Positions 36,377 to 45,914 of a DNA stretch of 64,000 bases are shown here, piece by piece. The position numbers and the translations under genes are program-made. The stretch lies in the NCBI GenBank assembly GCA_963576735.1, contig OY755181.1:18489261-18553260 (forward strand), written 5' to 3'. The notes beneath the pieces are model-generated. The model was not told the DNA's origin. It saw only the letters and a list, made by a program, of their open reading frames with translations, and searched no databases. Each line of letters opens with the position of its first letter. The first letter of the stretch is position 1. Source of the DNA: Bedellia somnulentella. Its lineage: Eukaryota; Arthropoda; Insecta; Lepidoptera; Bedelliidae.

Positions 36377-36382
36377 TGATCA

Positions 36383-37660
36383 GAAAGCTTATAGTAATAA
36401 TAATGAATTGAGGGAATATGTAAAAAAATACTCAAATATATTTAATAAAGTATGTAAAGAGGCTAAAGCCAGATACCTAAGCCGACGTATCCGAACATCC
36501 GATAATAAAGTTAAAACAGTGTGGAATATTATCAACACCCAAACAGGCCGAGGTAAACCATGTGATCAGGAGTTCTGTGTTCGATCTGATCAAGGTCTGA
36601 CTACCTCTAATGAGAAAATAGCTTGTATTTTTGAAAAATATTTTACTGACATACCATCAAAAACAACTGAAAATTTAAACGCATCGGTTGTAAAAGCTCA
36701 ACACTTGTTACAACAAAATGTTGATAGTTGCGAAACTTTGTTTTGTTTTAAAGATGTCAGCCCTACAGATATCGAAAAATGTTTTAAATCATTTAAATTG
36801 AAAAGTTCTGAGGACATTTGGGGTATGTCGGTGAAAGTTTGCCATAATTTTATTGTAACTTTGTCTCCATATTTAGCAGACATATTTAATGAATGTATAA
36901 GAAATAAAATATTTCCAAATCTCATGAAACATAGTAAAATTGTACCTCTTCTTAAATCCGGAGGAGATAAAATTAGTCCTGATGGTTATAGACCCATATC
37001 TATTCTGCCAGTTTTAAGTAAAATATTTGAAAAACTAATGTTCAATCAAATGCTTTTGCATTTCGCTTCTAACAAATTGTTTCATCCAAAACAATTTGGC
37101 TTTACAAAGGGCCGCTCTACCACCGATGCAGGCGTTGCCTTAATGAAACATATCTTTGATTCGTGGGAACGTAAAAATGATGCTATTGGTTTGTTTTGCG
37201 ATCTTACGAAGGCATTTGATTGTGCAGATCATGAAATCCTTTTTATTAAATTAGAACATTATGGCATACAAGGTGACGCACTTAAATTAATAAAGTCTTA
37301 CTTTTCGGATCGGATACAGAAAGTGCAAATCAATAATACAATATCACCTGGAACTCATGTAAAAATGGGTGTTCCGCAGGGTTCTATTTTGGGCCCATTT
37401 TTATTCTTGGTTTATATTAATGATTTGCCGTTCATGGTCGAGAAAATGTCCGAGATAGTGTTATTTGCTGATGATACTTCCTTAGTATTTGACGTTAAAA
37501 GAAATAATGAGAATATTGACGAGGTGAATAACACGGTTTCACAGATTCAAACATGGTTTGCTTCCAATAATCTTGTACTGAATGGCAAAAAAACTAAATG
37601 CATCAAATTTGTATTACCCAATGTTAAGAGCGTTGATAAAGAAATAATTTTAAATAATGA
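36383..37660 (+). pseudogene. LINE A ORF2, RT domain
   Basis: Continuation of LINE A ORF2 after LINE B, open through the linker and the RT domain. Motifs: YRPISILPVLSKIFEK, FCDLTKAFDCADHEI, GVPQGSILGPFLFLVYINDL, LFADDTSLVF. The frame agrees with the endonuclease part once 2051 bases are removed. The region downstream of the RT is broken by the 2.44-kb block at 37661 and resumes at 40104. Confidence 0.7.
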
Positions 37661-38664
37661 AAAAAAGAAAAACAAAAACTTCAAATTCAAAACTAAACAG
37701 AAAAATTAAATATTATTATTTTTTATTTAAAAAAGAACCGCCTTCAAAAATCCAACTGAAAAGTATAAAATAATTTTTATTTATTTTATTATGTACAAAC
37801 TATATTCAATTTCTTCTTTTTGAAGTCGGTGCCAAACCAATTTTCATGACAAAGAAGAACGAATAATAGTGGCCCGCCCAAGTTGAGTGAGTTCTTCACC
37901 CCATCAGCGTATATCATCCTTATAAACCTTCCTTTTTAATCAATCAATCAAAAAATTCGCATCAAAATTCATTTCGTAGTTTTACAGATTAAAGCATACA
38001 TAAGGATGTCCCTATATCCCAGACATGGATAGAGAAAGCGACTTTGTTTTATACTATGCAGTGATTTAGATTTTCGATCGTCTTTTTACAAAGTGTTAGA
38101 AGTTTTGGTTGTACCAACTCGGTGCATGCATGTCTCTGTCGAATTGTTAATTCCGTTAGTTTGAAATCTGATAATCTTACATAACCTAACCTAACGTTAG
38201 TTTACTATCTCGCTATCTATCTAAAGTTATAATTTACTAGTATTTACAGTTTTACGGTGGCATGTATATTATGATAATTTCTCTGCGGAGTGCGACGCAT
38301 GCACACCAGGCTAAGCACCGCTCACTGTCCCCCAATTCCATCCTTTATAAAGCGACGTCGTTGCGAGCGGATGAAATTTCTTGATTTTTGAGCGCGATTG
38401 TGTTACCTACTATTGTTGAGGCACTATCGATTGATTTATTATTCGTATGGTTTTCTCTATGTAGCAATTTTAATTTTGGATTTGTCTGTTTGGCACCGAC
38501 TTCAAAAAGAAGAAGTTGAATATAGTTTGTACATAATAAAATAAATAAAAATTATTTTATACTTTTCAGTTGGATTTTTGAAGGCGGTTCTTTTTTAAAT
38601 AAAAAATAATAATATTTAATTTTTCTGTTTAGTTTTGAATTTGAAGTTTTTGTTTTTCTTTTTT
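37661..38664. repeat. 177-bp inverted repeat pair in block copy 1
   Basis: Arms 37661-37837 and 38488-38664 are reverse complements with very few mismatches, around a 650-bp centre. The arms hold the TTTTTGAAGTCGGT motif, which also ends the whole block. The pair recurs at 41242-42245. Confidence 0.75.
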
Positions 38665-38799
38665 ATTTTATACTTTTTAGTGATACGTTCTTAAATCACT
38701 GAGTTGTTTTAGTGAATTAGTGATAGTTTTTTAGAGATAAGTTTTACTGTCCGTTTATTTGATAGTTTTATTAACAGGTAGTTATAATATTTATTATAA

Positions 38800-39300
38800 T
38801 GACTTTAGCTTACTTGTTACTATTTTGTTTACCTGCGGTCCTAGATAGAAAATCAAGGGATGCTTTAAGGAAAAGTCGCGTAAGGGAGAACGAAACACCC
38901 ATCGAAACAAAACAAAGACTTCAGCAGGGCACGAGCAAGCACGAGCCGTATTTAAACTAGTTATCGCGTGGGATAAAGCAGCCATCTTTTAGGCACTTAC
39001 TTAGTATCGTATACTGCCATCTCATTCTAACCGATATCATGTCGATAACTCGTGCTTGCCCTTCAGAATGAGAGAGATCGTCAGCGTGCTGCTCTTGCTG
39101 CCGAAACAGATGAGCAAAGAGAAGTTCACCTATCACAAATGCGAAGAAACACTCTTTTATATATGTAGCGTTGAGTCGTGTAAAATCCCTTGATGAGATG
39201 GCTTTAAGTGATATAGATTCAAAGAAATTACTTAACCATCCCCATGACGAAAGAGCCTTGATTGAAATGACCAGGATGAAAAACATGATGTTGCAATATA
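38800..39300 (+). pseudogene. Helitron-like N-terminal coding remnant, block copy 1
   Basis: From an ATG at 38800 the frame reads MTLAYLLLFC... then RKSRDALRKSRVRENETP and ETKQRLQQ. After a small TIR element (about 38934-39057) it resumes RDRQRAA and ETDEQREVHLSQMRRNT, then meets stops. Arg/Glu-rich repeats of this ETDEQRE type are typical of the N-terminal part of Helitron/PIF1-associated proteins. The identification rests on motif style only. Confidence 0.4.
38934..39057. mobile_element. M1 small TIR element in block copy 1
   Basis: Shares the M1 interior (TTTAAACTAGTTATCGCGTG to CGATATCATGTCGATAA). It interrupts the Helitron-like coding remnant, which continues in the same sense on both sides. 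Confidence 0.5.
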
Positions 39301-39464
39301 TATTTTTTCCTTCAATATAATTAAGAGTAATTACTCTTCATATTTTTACCATTCATGTTTTTATATACTTTTTTGTTTAATAATTGAGTAACTTTGTTTA
39401 TTACTAATAAAAAAAACTTTGTTAACATTATATTGATAAATCTCTGTCTAGTATTGATAAATTT

Positions 39465-40030
39465 GCATACATACTTATATTTCAAACTAAGAAACCTCCT
39501 TTTTTTCGAGTTGGTTAGAGAACTTAAACCTTATCCTGAATGTAATAACATAAACTGATAACTCTTTGTCTAATAATAACTAAGAACTTTCAAACTTACA
39601 TACATACTTATAGGTGAAACTCAGAATTTCCTTTTTGAGACGGTCAGATCACTAAAACCTAAAGTAAAATGTAACGAATACTTTTCTGAAAACCGCATCC
39701 AAATAGCTTAAGCCAAACGTGAGATAATCGCGGACCAACAGACATACATACAGGTCAAACACAGAACCTCCTTTCTTTTTTTGGTCGGGTAAGGCACTAA
39801 AACCTTCTCCTTAATGTAACGAATACTTTTCTGAAAACCGCATCCAAATAGCTTAAGCCAAACGTGAGATAATCGCGGACCAACAGACATACATACAGGT
39901 CAAACACAGAACCTCCTTTCTTTTTTTGGTCGGTTAAGGCACTAAAACCTTCTCCTAAATGTAACGAATACTGTTCTGAAAACCGCATCCAAATAGCTTA
40001 AGCCAAACTCGAGATAATCGCGGACAATTA
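39465..40030 (+). repeat. 142-145-bp tandem repeats in block copy 1
   Basis: Two to three clear units (unit starts near 39690, 39835 and 39977) around AAACCGCATCCAAATAGC, each followed by an ACATACATACAGG stretch. More diverged units lie to the left. Confidence 0.7.
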
Positions 40031-40103
40031 TACATACATACATACATACATACATACAAACAATCGAACTGAGAACCTCCTTTTTTGAAGTCGGTTAAAA
40101 ATA

Positions 40104-40780
40104 TAGTTTATTCGGATGACACAGTTTTCTTAGGGATAACTCTAGACTCCAAGCTCCAATGGGGACCCCACATTAGCTCACTAGCTGGCAGGCTAAGTAG
40201 TGCTGCATATGCCGTTAGGAAAATAAGACATTTGACAGATGTACAGACAGCTCGATTAGTTTATTACAGCTATTTTCATAGTGTAATGTCTTACGGTATT
40301 TTACTCTGGGGCAGAGCGGCTGATGTTGGTTCCATATTTATTCTCCAAAAGAGAGCAATAAGAGCTATATACAATTTGAGATCCCGAGATTCCCTGAGGG
40401 AATTGTTTAAAACAATAAATATAATGACGCTGCCATGTCAATATATTTATGAAAATATTATGTATGTAAGAAAGAATCAGGTCTCTTTTGTGAAAAATTG
40501 TGACAGACATATTCGAAACCTGAGAGACAACAATAAAATTTCAGTACCAAAATACAGATTGTCAAAAGTAAATACATCTTTCATGGGGTTATGCGTAAAA
40601 ATGTATAATAAAATACCTGAGGACATTTTAAATTTTTCAGAAACAAAATTCAAAACAGTAGTTAAAAGAAATCTTAGTTCGAAAGCCTATTACAATGTTA
40701 ATGATTACATTAATGATGAAGTGGCTTGGTGTCATCAGGGCTCTGTGCAGGATGTTTCCGGGCTAACACCAAAATTGTAA
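40104..40780 (+). pseudogene. LINE A ORF2, C-terminal part
   Basis: Resumes with IVYSDDTVFLGITLDSKLQW and runs to a stop at 40780. It contains the usual LINE thumb/C-terminal stretch (LVYYSYFHSVMSYGILLWG, QKRAIRAIYNL). It belongs to the same ORF as 36383-37660. Confidence 0.7.
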
Positions 40781-40955
40781 TGGACGTAAAAAAAAGATGT
40801 GTGTTGACGAGTTTCTTACGGGTTCTTCTCTCAACAAAACACCTTCCGAATCCGAAGTAAACTTAGTATTAAGTTGAAATTTGACGTTCAAAAAACAAAG
40901 ATTTATCTTTTTACTTTGAAATAAATGATTATTTATTTTATTTTATTTTTATTTT

Positions 40956-41019
40956 ATTAAATAAAACTAATAGATGAAGTAAAATGCTGACGCACGCTTC
41001 TGTACGACCTAACTCGTAC
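40956..41019 (-). repeat. right 64-bp inverted repeat flanking LINE A
   Basis: Perfect reverse complement of 31887-31950, followed by ACCTTTT at 41020-41026. If LINE A and its nested insertions are removed, the arms meet at a TTTAATTAAA-like centre and form a roughly 130-bp palindrome. A palindromic small transposon hit by a LINE is therefore the simplest reading. Confidence 0.85.
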
Positions 41020-41241
41020 ACCTTTTACATTCAAGCTAAGATAAAATCATAACATATTTCATTGAAGTGTTAAAACGTTGGGTATTAATACTTCCTACCT
41101 CTAGAAATGAGGAATTGTATGAATATTTAGTTTAGCGCAGGCCATATCAAGTTTTTTAGTAAACTACGAAGTTTGCTAACTATCAGGAACTTTTATTTGC
41201 TTCATCATGCTATCTACTTCCAAATTAAAAAATAATAAAAT

Positions 41242-42245
41242 AAAAAAGAAAAACAAAAACTTCAAATTCAAAACTAAACAGAAAAATTAAATATTATTAT
41301 TTTTTATTTAAAAAAGAACCGCCTTCAAAAATCCAACTGAAAAGTATAAAATAATTTTTATTTATTTTATTATGTACAAACTATATTCAATTTCTTCTTT
41401 TTGAAGTCGGTGCCAAACCAATTTTCATGACAAAGAAGAACGAATAATAGTGGCCCGCCCAAGTTGAGTGAGTTCTTCACCCCATCAGCGTATATCATCC
41501 TTATAAACCTTCCTTTTTAATCAATCAATCAAAAAATTCGCATCAAAATTCATTTCGTAGTTTTACAGATTAAAGCATACATAAGGATGTCCCTATATCC
41601 CAGACATGGATAGAGAAAGCGACTTTGTTTTATACTATGCAGTGATTTAGATTTTCGATCGTCTTTTTACAAAGTGTTAGAAGTTTTGGTTGTACCAACT
41701 CGGTGCATGCATGTCTCTGTCGAATTGTTAATTCCGTTAGTTTGAAATCTGATAATCTTACATAACCTAACCTAACGTTAGTTTACTATCTCGCTATCTA
41801 TCTAAAGTTATAATTTACTAGTATTTACAGTTTTACGGTGGCATGTATATTATGATAATTTCTCTGCGGAGTGCGACGCATGCACACCAGGCTAAGCACC
41901 GCTCACTGTCCCCCAATTCCATCCTTTATAAAGCGACGTCGTTGCGAGCGGATGAAATTTCTTGATTTTTGAGCGCGATTGTGTTACCTACTATTGTTGA
42001 GGCACTATCGATTGATTTATTATTCGTATGGTTTTCTCTATGTAGCAATTTTAATTTTGGATTTGTCTGTTTGGCACCGACTTCAAAAAGAAGAAGTTGA
42101 ATATAGTTTGTACATAATAAAATAAATAAAAATTATTTTATACTTTTCAGTTGGATTTTTGAAGGCGGTTCTTTTTTAAATAAAAAATAATAATATTTAA
42201 TTTTTCTGTTTAGTTTTGAATTTGAAGTTTTTGTTTTTCTTTTTT
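41242..42245. repeat. 177-bp inverted repeat pair in block copy 2
   Basis: Same structure as 37661-38664, offset by 3581 bases. Confidence 0.75.
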
Positions 42246-42380
42246 ATTTTATACTTTTTAGTGATACGTTCTTAAATCACTGAGTTGTTTTAGTGAATTA
42301 GTGATAGTTTTTTAGAGATAAGTTTTACTGTCCGTTTATTTGATAGTTTTATTAACAGGTAGTTATAATATTTATTATAA

Positions 42381-42881
42381 TGACTTTAGCTTACTTGTTA
42401 CTATTTTGTTTACCTGCGGTCCTAGATAGAAAATCAAGGGATGCTTTAAGGAAAAGTCGCGTAAGGGAGAACGAAACACCCATCGAAACAAAACAAAGAC
42501 TTCAGCAGGGCACGAGCAAGCACGAGCCGTATTTAAACTAGTTATCGCGTGGGATAAAGCAGCCATCTTTTAGGCACTTACTTAGTATCGTATACTGCCA
42601 TCTCATTCTAACCGATATCATGTCGATAACTCGTGCTTGCCCTTCAGAATGAGAGAGATCGTCAGCGTGCTGCTCTTGCTGCCGAAACAGATGAGCAAAG
42701 AGAAGTTCACCTATCACAAATGCGAAGAAACACTCTTTTATATATGTAGCGTTGAGTCGTGTAAAATCCCTTGATGAGATGGCTTTAAGTGATATAGATT
42801 CAAAGAAATTACTTAACCATCCCCATGACGAAAGAGCCTTGATTGAAATGACCAGGATGAAAAACATGATGTTGCAATATA
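42381..42881 (+). pseudogene. Helitron-like N-terminal coding remnant, block copy 2
   Basis: Identical counterpart of 38800-39300 in the second block. Confidence 0.4.
42515..42638. mobile_element. M1 small TIR element in block copy 2
   Basis: Same as 38934-39057, offset by 3581 bases. Confidence 0.5.
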
Positions 42882-43045
42882 TATTTTTTCCTTCAATATA
42901 ATTAAGAGTAATTACTCTTCATATTTTTACCATTCATGTTTTTATATACTTTTTTGTTTAATAATTGAGTAACTTTGTTTATTACTAATAAAAAAAACTT
43001 TGTTAACATTATATTGATAAATCTCTGTCTAGTATTGATAAATTT

Positions 43046-43611
43046 GCATACATACTTATATTTCAAACTAAGAAACCTCCTTTTTTTCGAGTTGGTTAGA
43101 GAACTTAAACCTTATCCTGAATGTAATAACATAAACTGATAACTCTTTGTCTAATAATAACTAAGAACTTTCAAACTTACATACATACTTATAGGTGAAA
43201 CTCAGAATTTCCTTTTTGAGACGGTCAGATCACTAAAACCTAAAGTAAAATGTAACGAATACTTTTCTGAAAACCGCATCCAAATAGCTTAAGCCAAACG
43301 TGAGATAATCGCGGACCAACAGACATACATACAGGTCAAACACAGAACCTCCTTTCTTTTTTTGGTCGGGTAAGGCACTAAAACCTTCTCCTTAATGTAA
43401 CGAATACTTTTCTGAAAACCGCATCCAAATAGCTTAAGCCAAACGTGAGATAATCGCGGACCAACAGACATACATACAGGTCAAACACAGAACCTCCTTT
43501 CTTTTTTTGGTCGGTTAAGGCACTAAAACCTTCTCCTAAATGTAACGAATACTGTTCTGAAAACCGCATCCAAATAGCTTAAGCCAAACTCGAGATAATC
43601 GCGGACAATTA
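43046..43611 (+). repeat. 142-145-bp tandem repeats in block copy 2
   Basis: Same tandem array as 39465-40030. Confidence 0.7.
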
Positions 43612-43715
43612 TACATACATACATACATACATACATACATACATACAAACAATCGAACTGAGAACCTCCTTTTTTGAAGTCGGTTAAAAATAACATGAAT
43701 ATGTGTAATATATTT

Positions 43716-43721
43716 TTTATT
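43716..43721 (-). terminator. poly(A) signal of the 43.8-kb gene
   Basis: AATAAA on the minus strand about 100 bases after the stop. The right end of the second 2.44-kb repeat block (43692) lies only about 24 bases further on, at the likely cleavage zone. Confidence 0.45.
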
Positions 43722-43818
43722 ATCCGAATTCCTTATAAAGATTATCATTATGATAGTCAAACCTCATCGATTTACAATATTGTATGAAGGTAAAAAATAA
43801 TAAAAAAACGACACTCAA

Positions 43819-44466
43819 TCAGATTTCCCCCATTTCTTCATAATCATCTTCGAAGATGGTTTCGTAATCAGGTTCCCCTTCTTCTTCGGTGGACATTCTC
43901 AACATTTTCTTATAATTTCGAACCACTTCTTTTACTTTGTCAATAGGTGGATGATCATGGATAGCTGGGACGCAAACCACGGTTCCTGGCAATGGCATCG
44001 GTATAGGAGCTGGTACCATCACTTGAGGTCCAGCCATATTTGAAAATCCTGGTGGTATATTATAGGGACTTTGATTTTGCTCAAACGGTCCAGCTATATT
44101 TGGTAGTCCTGATGGTGAATTATTAGGTCCTTGATTCATTCCAAAAGAACCTCTTCTATTTCCCAGTGACATTTCTGCATTGATTCCTGTGGAGTATGGG
44201 CTAAATCTTGCGTAATCCATTCCTGCAATATTCGATTGTAATCCATTCGTCTGAGGCATTCCTGGAGCTGCTGGCATCATTTCTGATAATCCTGACATTG
44301 GGTTTGGCGCCTGTCTTTTGTGCCTGATATATATCGGTCTATGCTGCTGCATATGTGTGTATAAATATTTGATATGCTTTAGACTACTTTGCAAAGTAAT
44401 AAGCTGCATCGTGAGAGTGTTCGTTGAAAATAAACAAACTAAGATGAAAATCGTTCGTGAGGTCAT
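43819..44466 (-). CDS. secreted Pro/Met/Asn-rich protein, HDHP subfamily
   Basis: A 215-aa single-exon protein of unknown function. It has an N-terminal signal peptide (about residues 1-20), a basic site RHKR followed by QAPNP that looks like a proprotein cleavage site, and a long Gly/Asn/Pro/Met-rich low-complexity middle with repeated GLPNIAGPFEQNQSP-type units. Then come a Pro-rich PIPMPLPG stretch and VCVPAIHDHPPIDKVKE. The C-terminus is acidic (EEEGEPDYETIFEDDYEE). A TATA box lies just upstream and a poly(A) signal downstream, so the unit looks like a complete gene. The HDHP(P/T)I box and overall layout match the 97-aa gene at 27.3 kb. The Met/Pro-rich composition matches the three genes at 50-62 kb. 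Likely extracellular and intrinsically disordered; the role is unknown. Confidence 0.75.
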   Translation of the reverse strand: MTSRTIFILVCLFSTNTLTMQLITLQSSLKHIKYLYTHMQQHRPIYIRHKRQAPNPMSGLSEMMPAAPGMPQTNGLQSNIAGMDYARFSPYSTGINAEMSLGNRRGSFGMNQGPNNSPSGLPNIAGPFEQNQSPYNIPPGFSNMAGPQVMVPAPIPMPLPGTVVCVPAIHDHPPIDKVKEVVRNYKKMLRMSTEEEGEPDYETIFEDDYEEMGEI

Positions 44467-44505
44467 GTTGGAAGCGTAATATTGGGTTACACGTACAATA
44501 CTGGG

Positions 44506-44512
44506 TTATATA
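44506..44512 (-). promoter_or_regulatory. TATA box of the 43.8-kb gene
   Basis: TATATAA on the minus strand, about 40 bases upstream of the ATG (44464-44466). It predicts a very short 5' UTR of about 10-20 bases. Confidence 0.5.
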
Positions 44513-44519
44513 GGATTGA

Positions 44520-45902
44520 GATTGAAATGGTAATGTTAGTGTTTTGTATAACTTTGTTTATATTCGTAATACCTATTGGATAACACTGACTGCTTAGAAA
44601 TACAAATTAATAACATGTATTGCTAATAGGATTATTTTGTTTTTTAAAAGACTTATGCTTTTAAAACTTTAATGGATAAAAAAATATTAATAAAGGTATG
44701 GTCATCAGTCGAATGGTACCGGTGTTCAACTGTAGAGCACAGGTTGACCAATGCAATATGGTCATCAAGGCATTTCATACCTCTGCAGTGTACATCGCCT
44801 ATCAAGTGACGCTGTCCTCAATGACATAATTTGTTGGGCTCTTGTCAGCGTCCATGCACCAGCTGTTCTCGAACCACTCGGTTTGATGTGAGACAGTGGC
44901 GAGATACCCGCCCCTGATTATTTATCTTTAGCGACTGTCGATTGTGATTCAATTCAATTTTTTCTTCAATGGTCTTTCACCTGTCGATTGTGTCGCATGT
45001 TGCAAGATTATCGCTGTCAATCTCATTTTTTTTATGCAATTTAACAGTTTTGACAGCCACAACATCGTATATTATTTCAAATTTAATATTGCAATTTGCG
45101 ACACAATCGTGGTTGCATAAGAAGGGCATAGATACTCGTAGTATGACTTTGATGCCATGAAAGAATGGCAGGGCACAGATATGGGATGCAACCTGTTTTG
45201 CAAGCTTTGCGTGTTGCTAATTATCCGGGTCCGAATTTTGATGACAAACTTTTAAGTCCGTGCAAATAGTGCGGGAACAGCATTATACTTGTTAATAAAT
45301 CCATGCTTTTTTATCAGTACTTTCAACTGCTATTATTTGATGTTATTGTACAAGTATTATATCGCTGTCGTATTGTAATCAAAAGAACTCGTGCGAGAAA
45401 CGTCTGGTTTCACTTCTGACTTCATATCTGTGACTACATGGTTTACAATTTAGTCTCCTGCGGTTATATATCATTGTTTAGTTCCTTTTTATTATTTTTC
45501 TGCGATTTGTCGATAATATTTTTATTTCTCTGGTTTATGTTATTGTTTTTATTTTGTTGTTGTTATGGCAACGACGGAGCTGAGAGTTGTCAAATTTTAT
45601 TTTATCTTAAACTTTTCTTTAGTTTATCAATTTTCAATGTGTTTGTGTACGAAGGTAGGATAGTTTTAAAATATTATTATGTTAAATGACACAATTTTAA
45701 TACACTTTTGTTGTCTAAAATGATAGCGCAGGCATTAATTTTATTTTTAATGTAAGGCTAGGACATTTTACTTATTCAAATTTATATGTTTTCATCTTTT
45801 TATGTTAACTGAAACTCTTTTTAAAAAAATCCTTCTTTTAAGTTTATTTGTCTATTAGGATTTTTTATGGATTGTCAAGGGGTTTTTTTGGGGAGGAGAA
45901 CG
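44520..45902. other. intergenic DNA upstream of the 43.8-kb gene
   Basis: No supported feature apart from the promoter at its left edge. Hydrophobic short frames near 45438-45689 look like T-rich non-coding DNA. Confidence 0.45.
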
Positions 45903-45914
45903 AATGGAGGATTC

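Larger units (their letters stand above)
37661..40103 (+). mobile_element. 2.44-kb repeat block, copy 1 (inside LINE A ORF2)
   Basis: Starts in an A-rich stretch and ends GAAGTCGGTTAAAAATA. Contents: a 177-bp inverted repeat pair, a degenerate Helitron-like coding fragment, a small TIR element and 142-145-bp tandem repeats. The second copy starts at 41242 with the same order and no length change over the first 2.3 kb. Confidence 0.85.
31951..40955 (+). mobile_element. LINE A: non-LTR retrotransposon split by three nested insertions
   Basis: A two-ORF LINE about 4.2 kb long once the nested DNA is ignored. Order: 5' region with a 35-bp hairpin, ORF1 (esterase-like), ORF2 (endonuclease and RT), short 3' UTR and an ATTTT-type tail near 40955. 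It is interrupted by SINE2 (32609-32946), by LINE B (about 34332-36376) and by the 2.44-kb repeat block (37661-40103). In the first two cases the reading frame on the two sides agrees when the insertion plus one target duplication is subtracted. The CR1/Jockey-like placement rests on esterase-type ORF1, APE-type endonuclease and RT without RNase H; the exact clade is unresolved. Confidence 0.8.
41242..43692 (+). mobile_element. 2.45-kb repeat block, copy 2
   Basis: Direct repeat of 37661-40103, offset by exactly 3581 bases until the ACAT microsatellite near 43620, where it is 8 bases longer. By eye the rest is identical. It ends 24 bases from the poly(A) signal of the minus-strand 43.8-kb gene. 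Confidence 0.85.

Noticed and set aside
38794..39286. Minus-strand frames of 63 and 109 codons, duplicated at 42.4 kb
   Set aside because: Antisense to the Helitron-like remnant and M1; being duplicated only reflects the block duplication.
45438..45689. 83-codon hydrophobic frame resembling a membrane protein
   Set aside because: T-rich non-coding composition, no initiation or splice context, no domain.
45848..45914. N-terminal extension of the RT-RNase H frame
   Set aside because: Lies outside the target duplication and starts with a non-ATG codon; host DNA.
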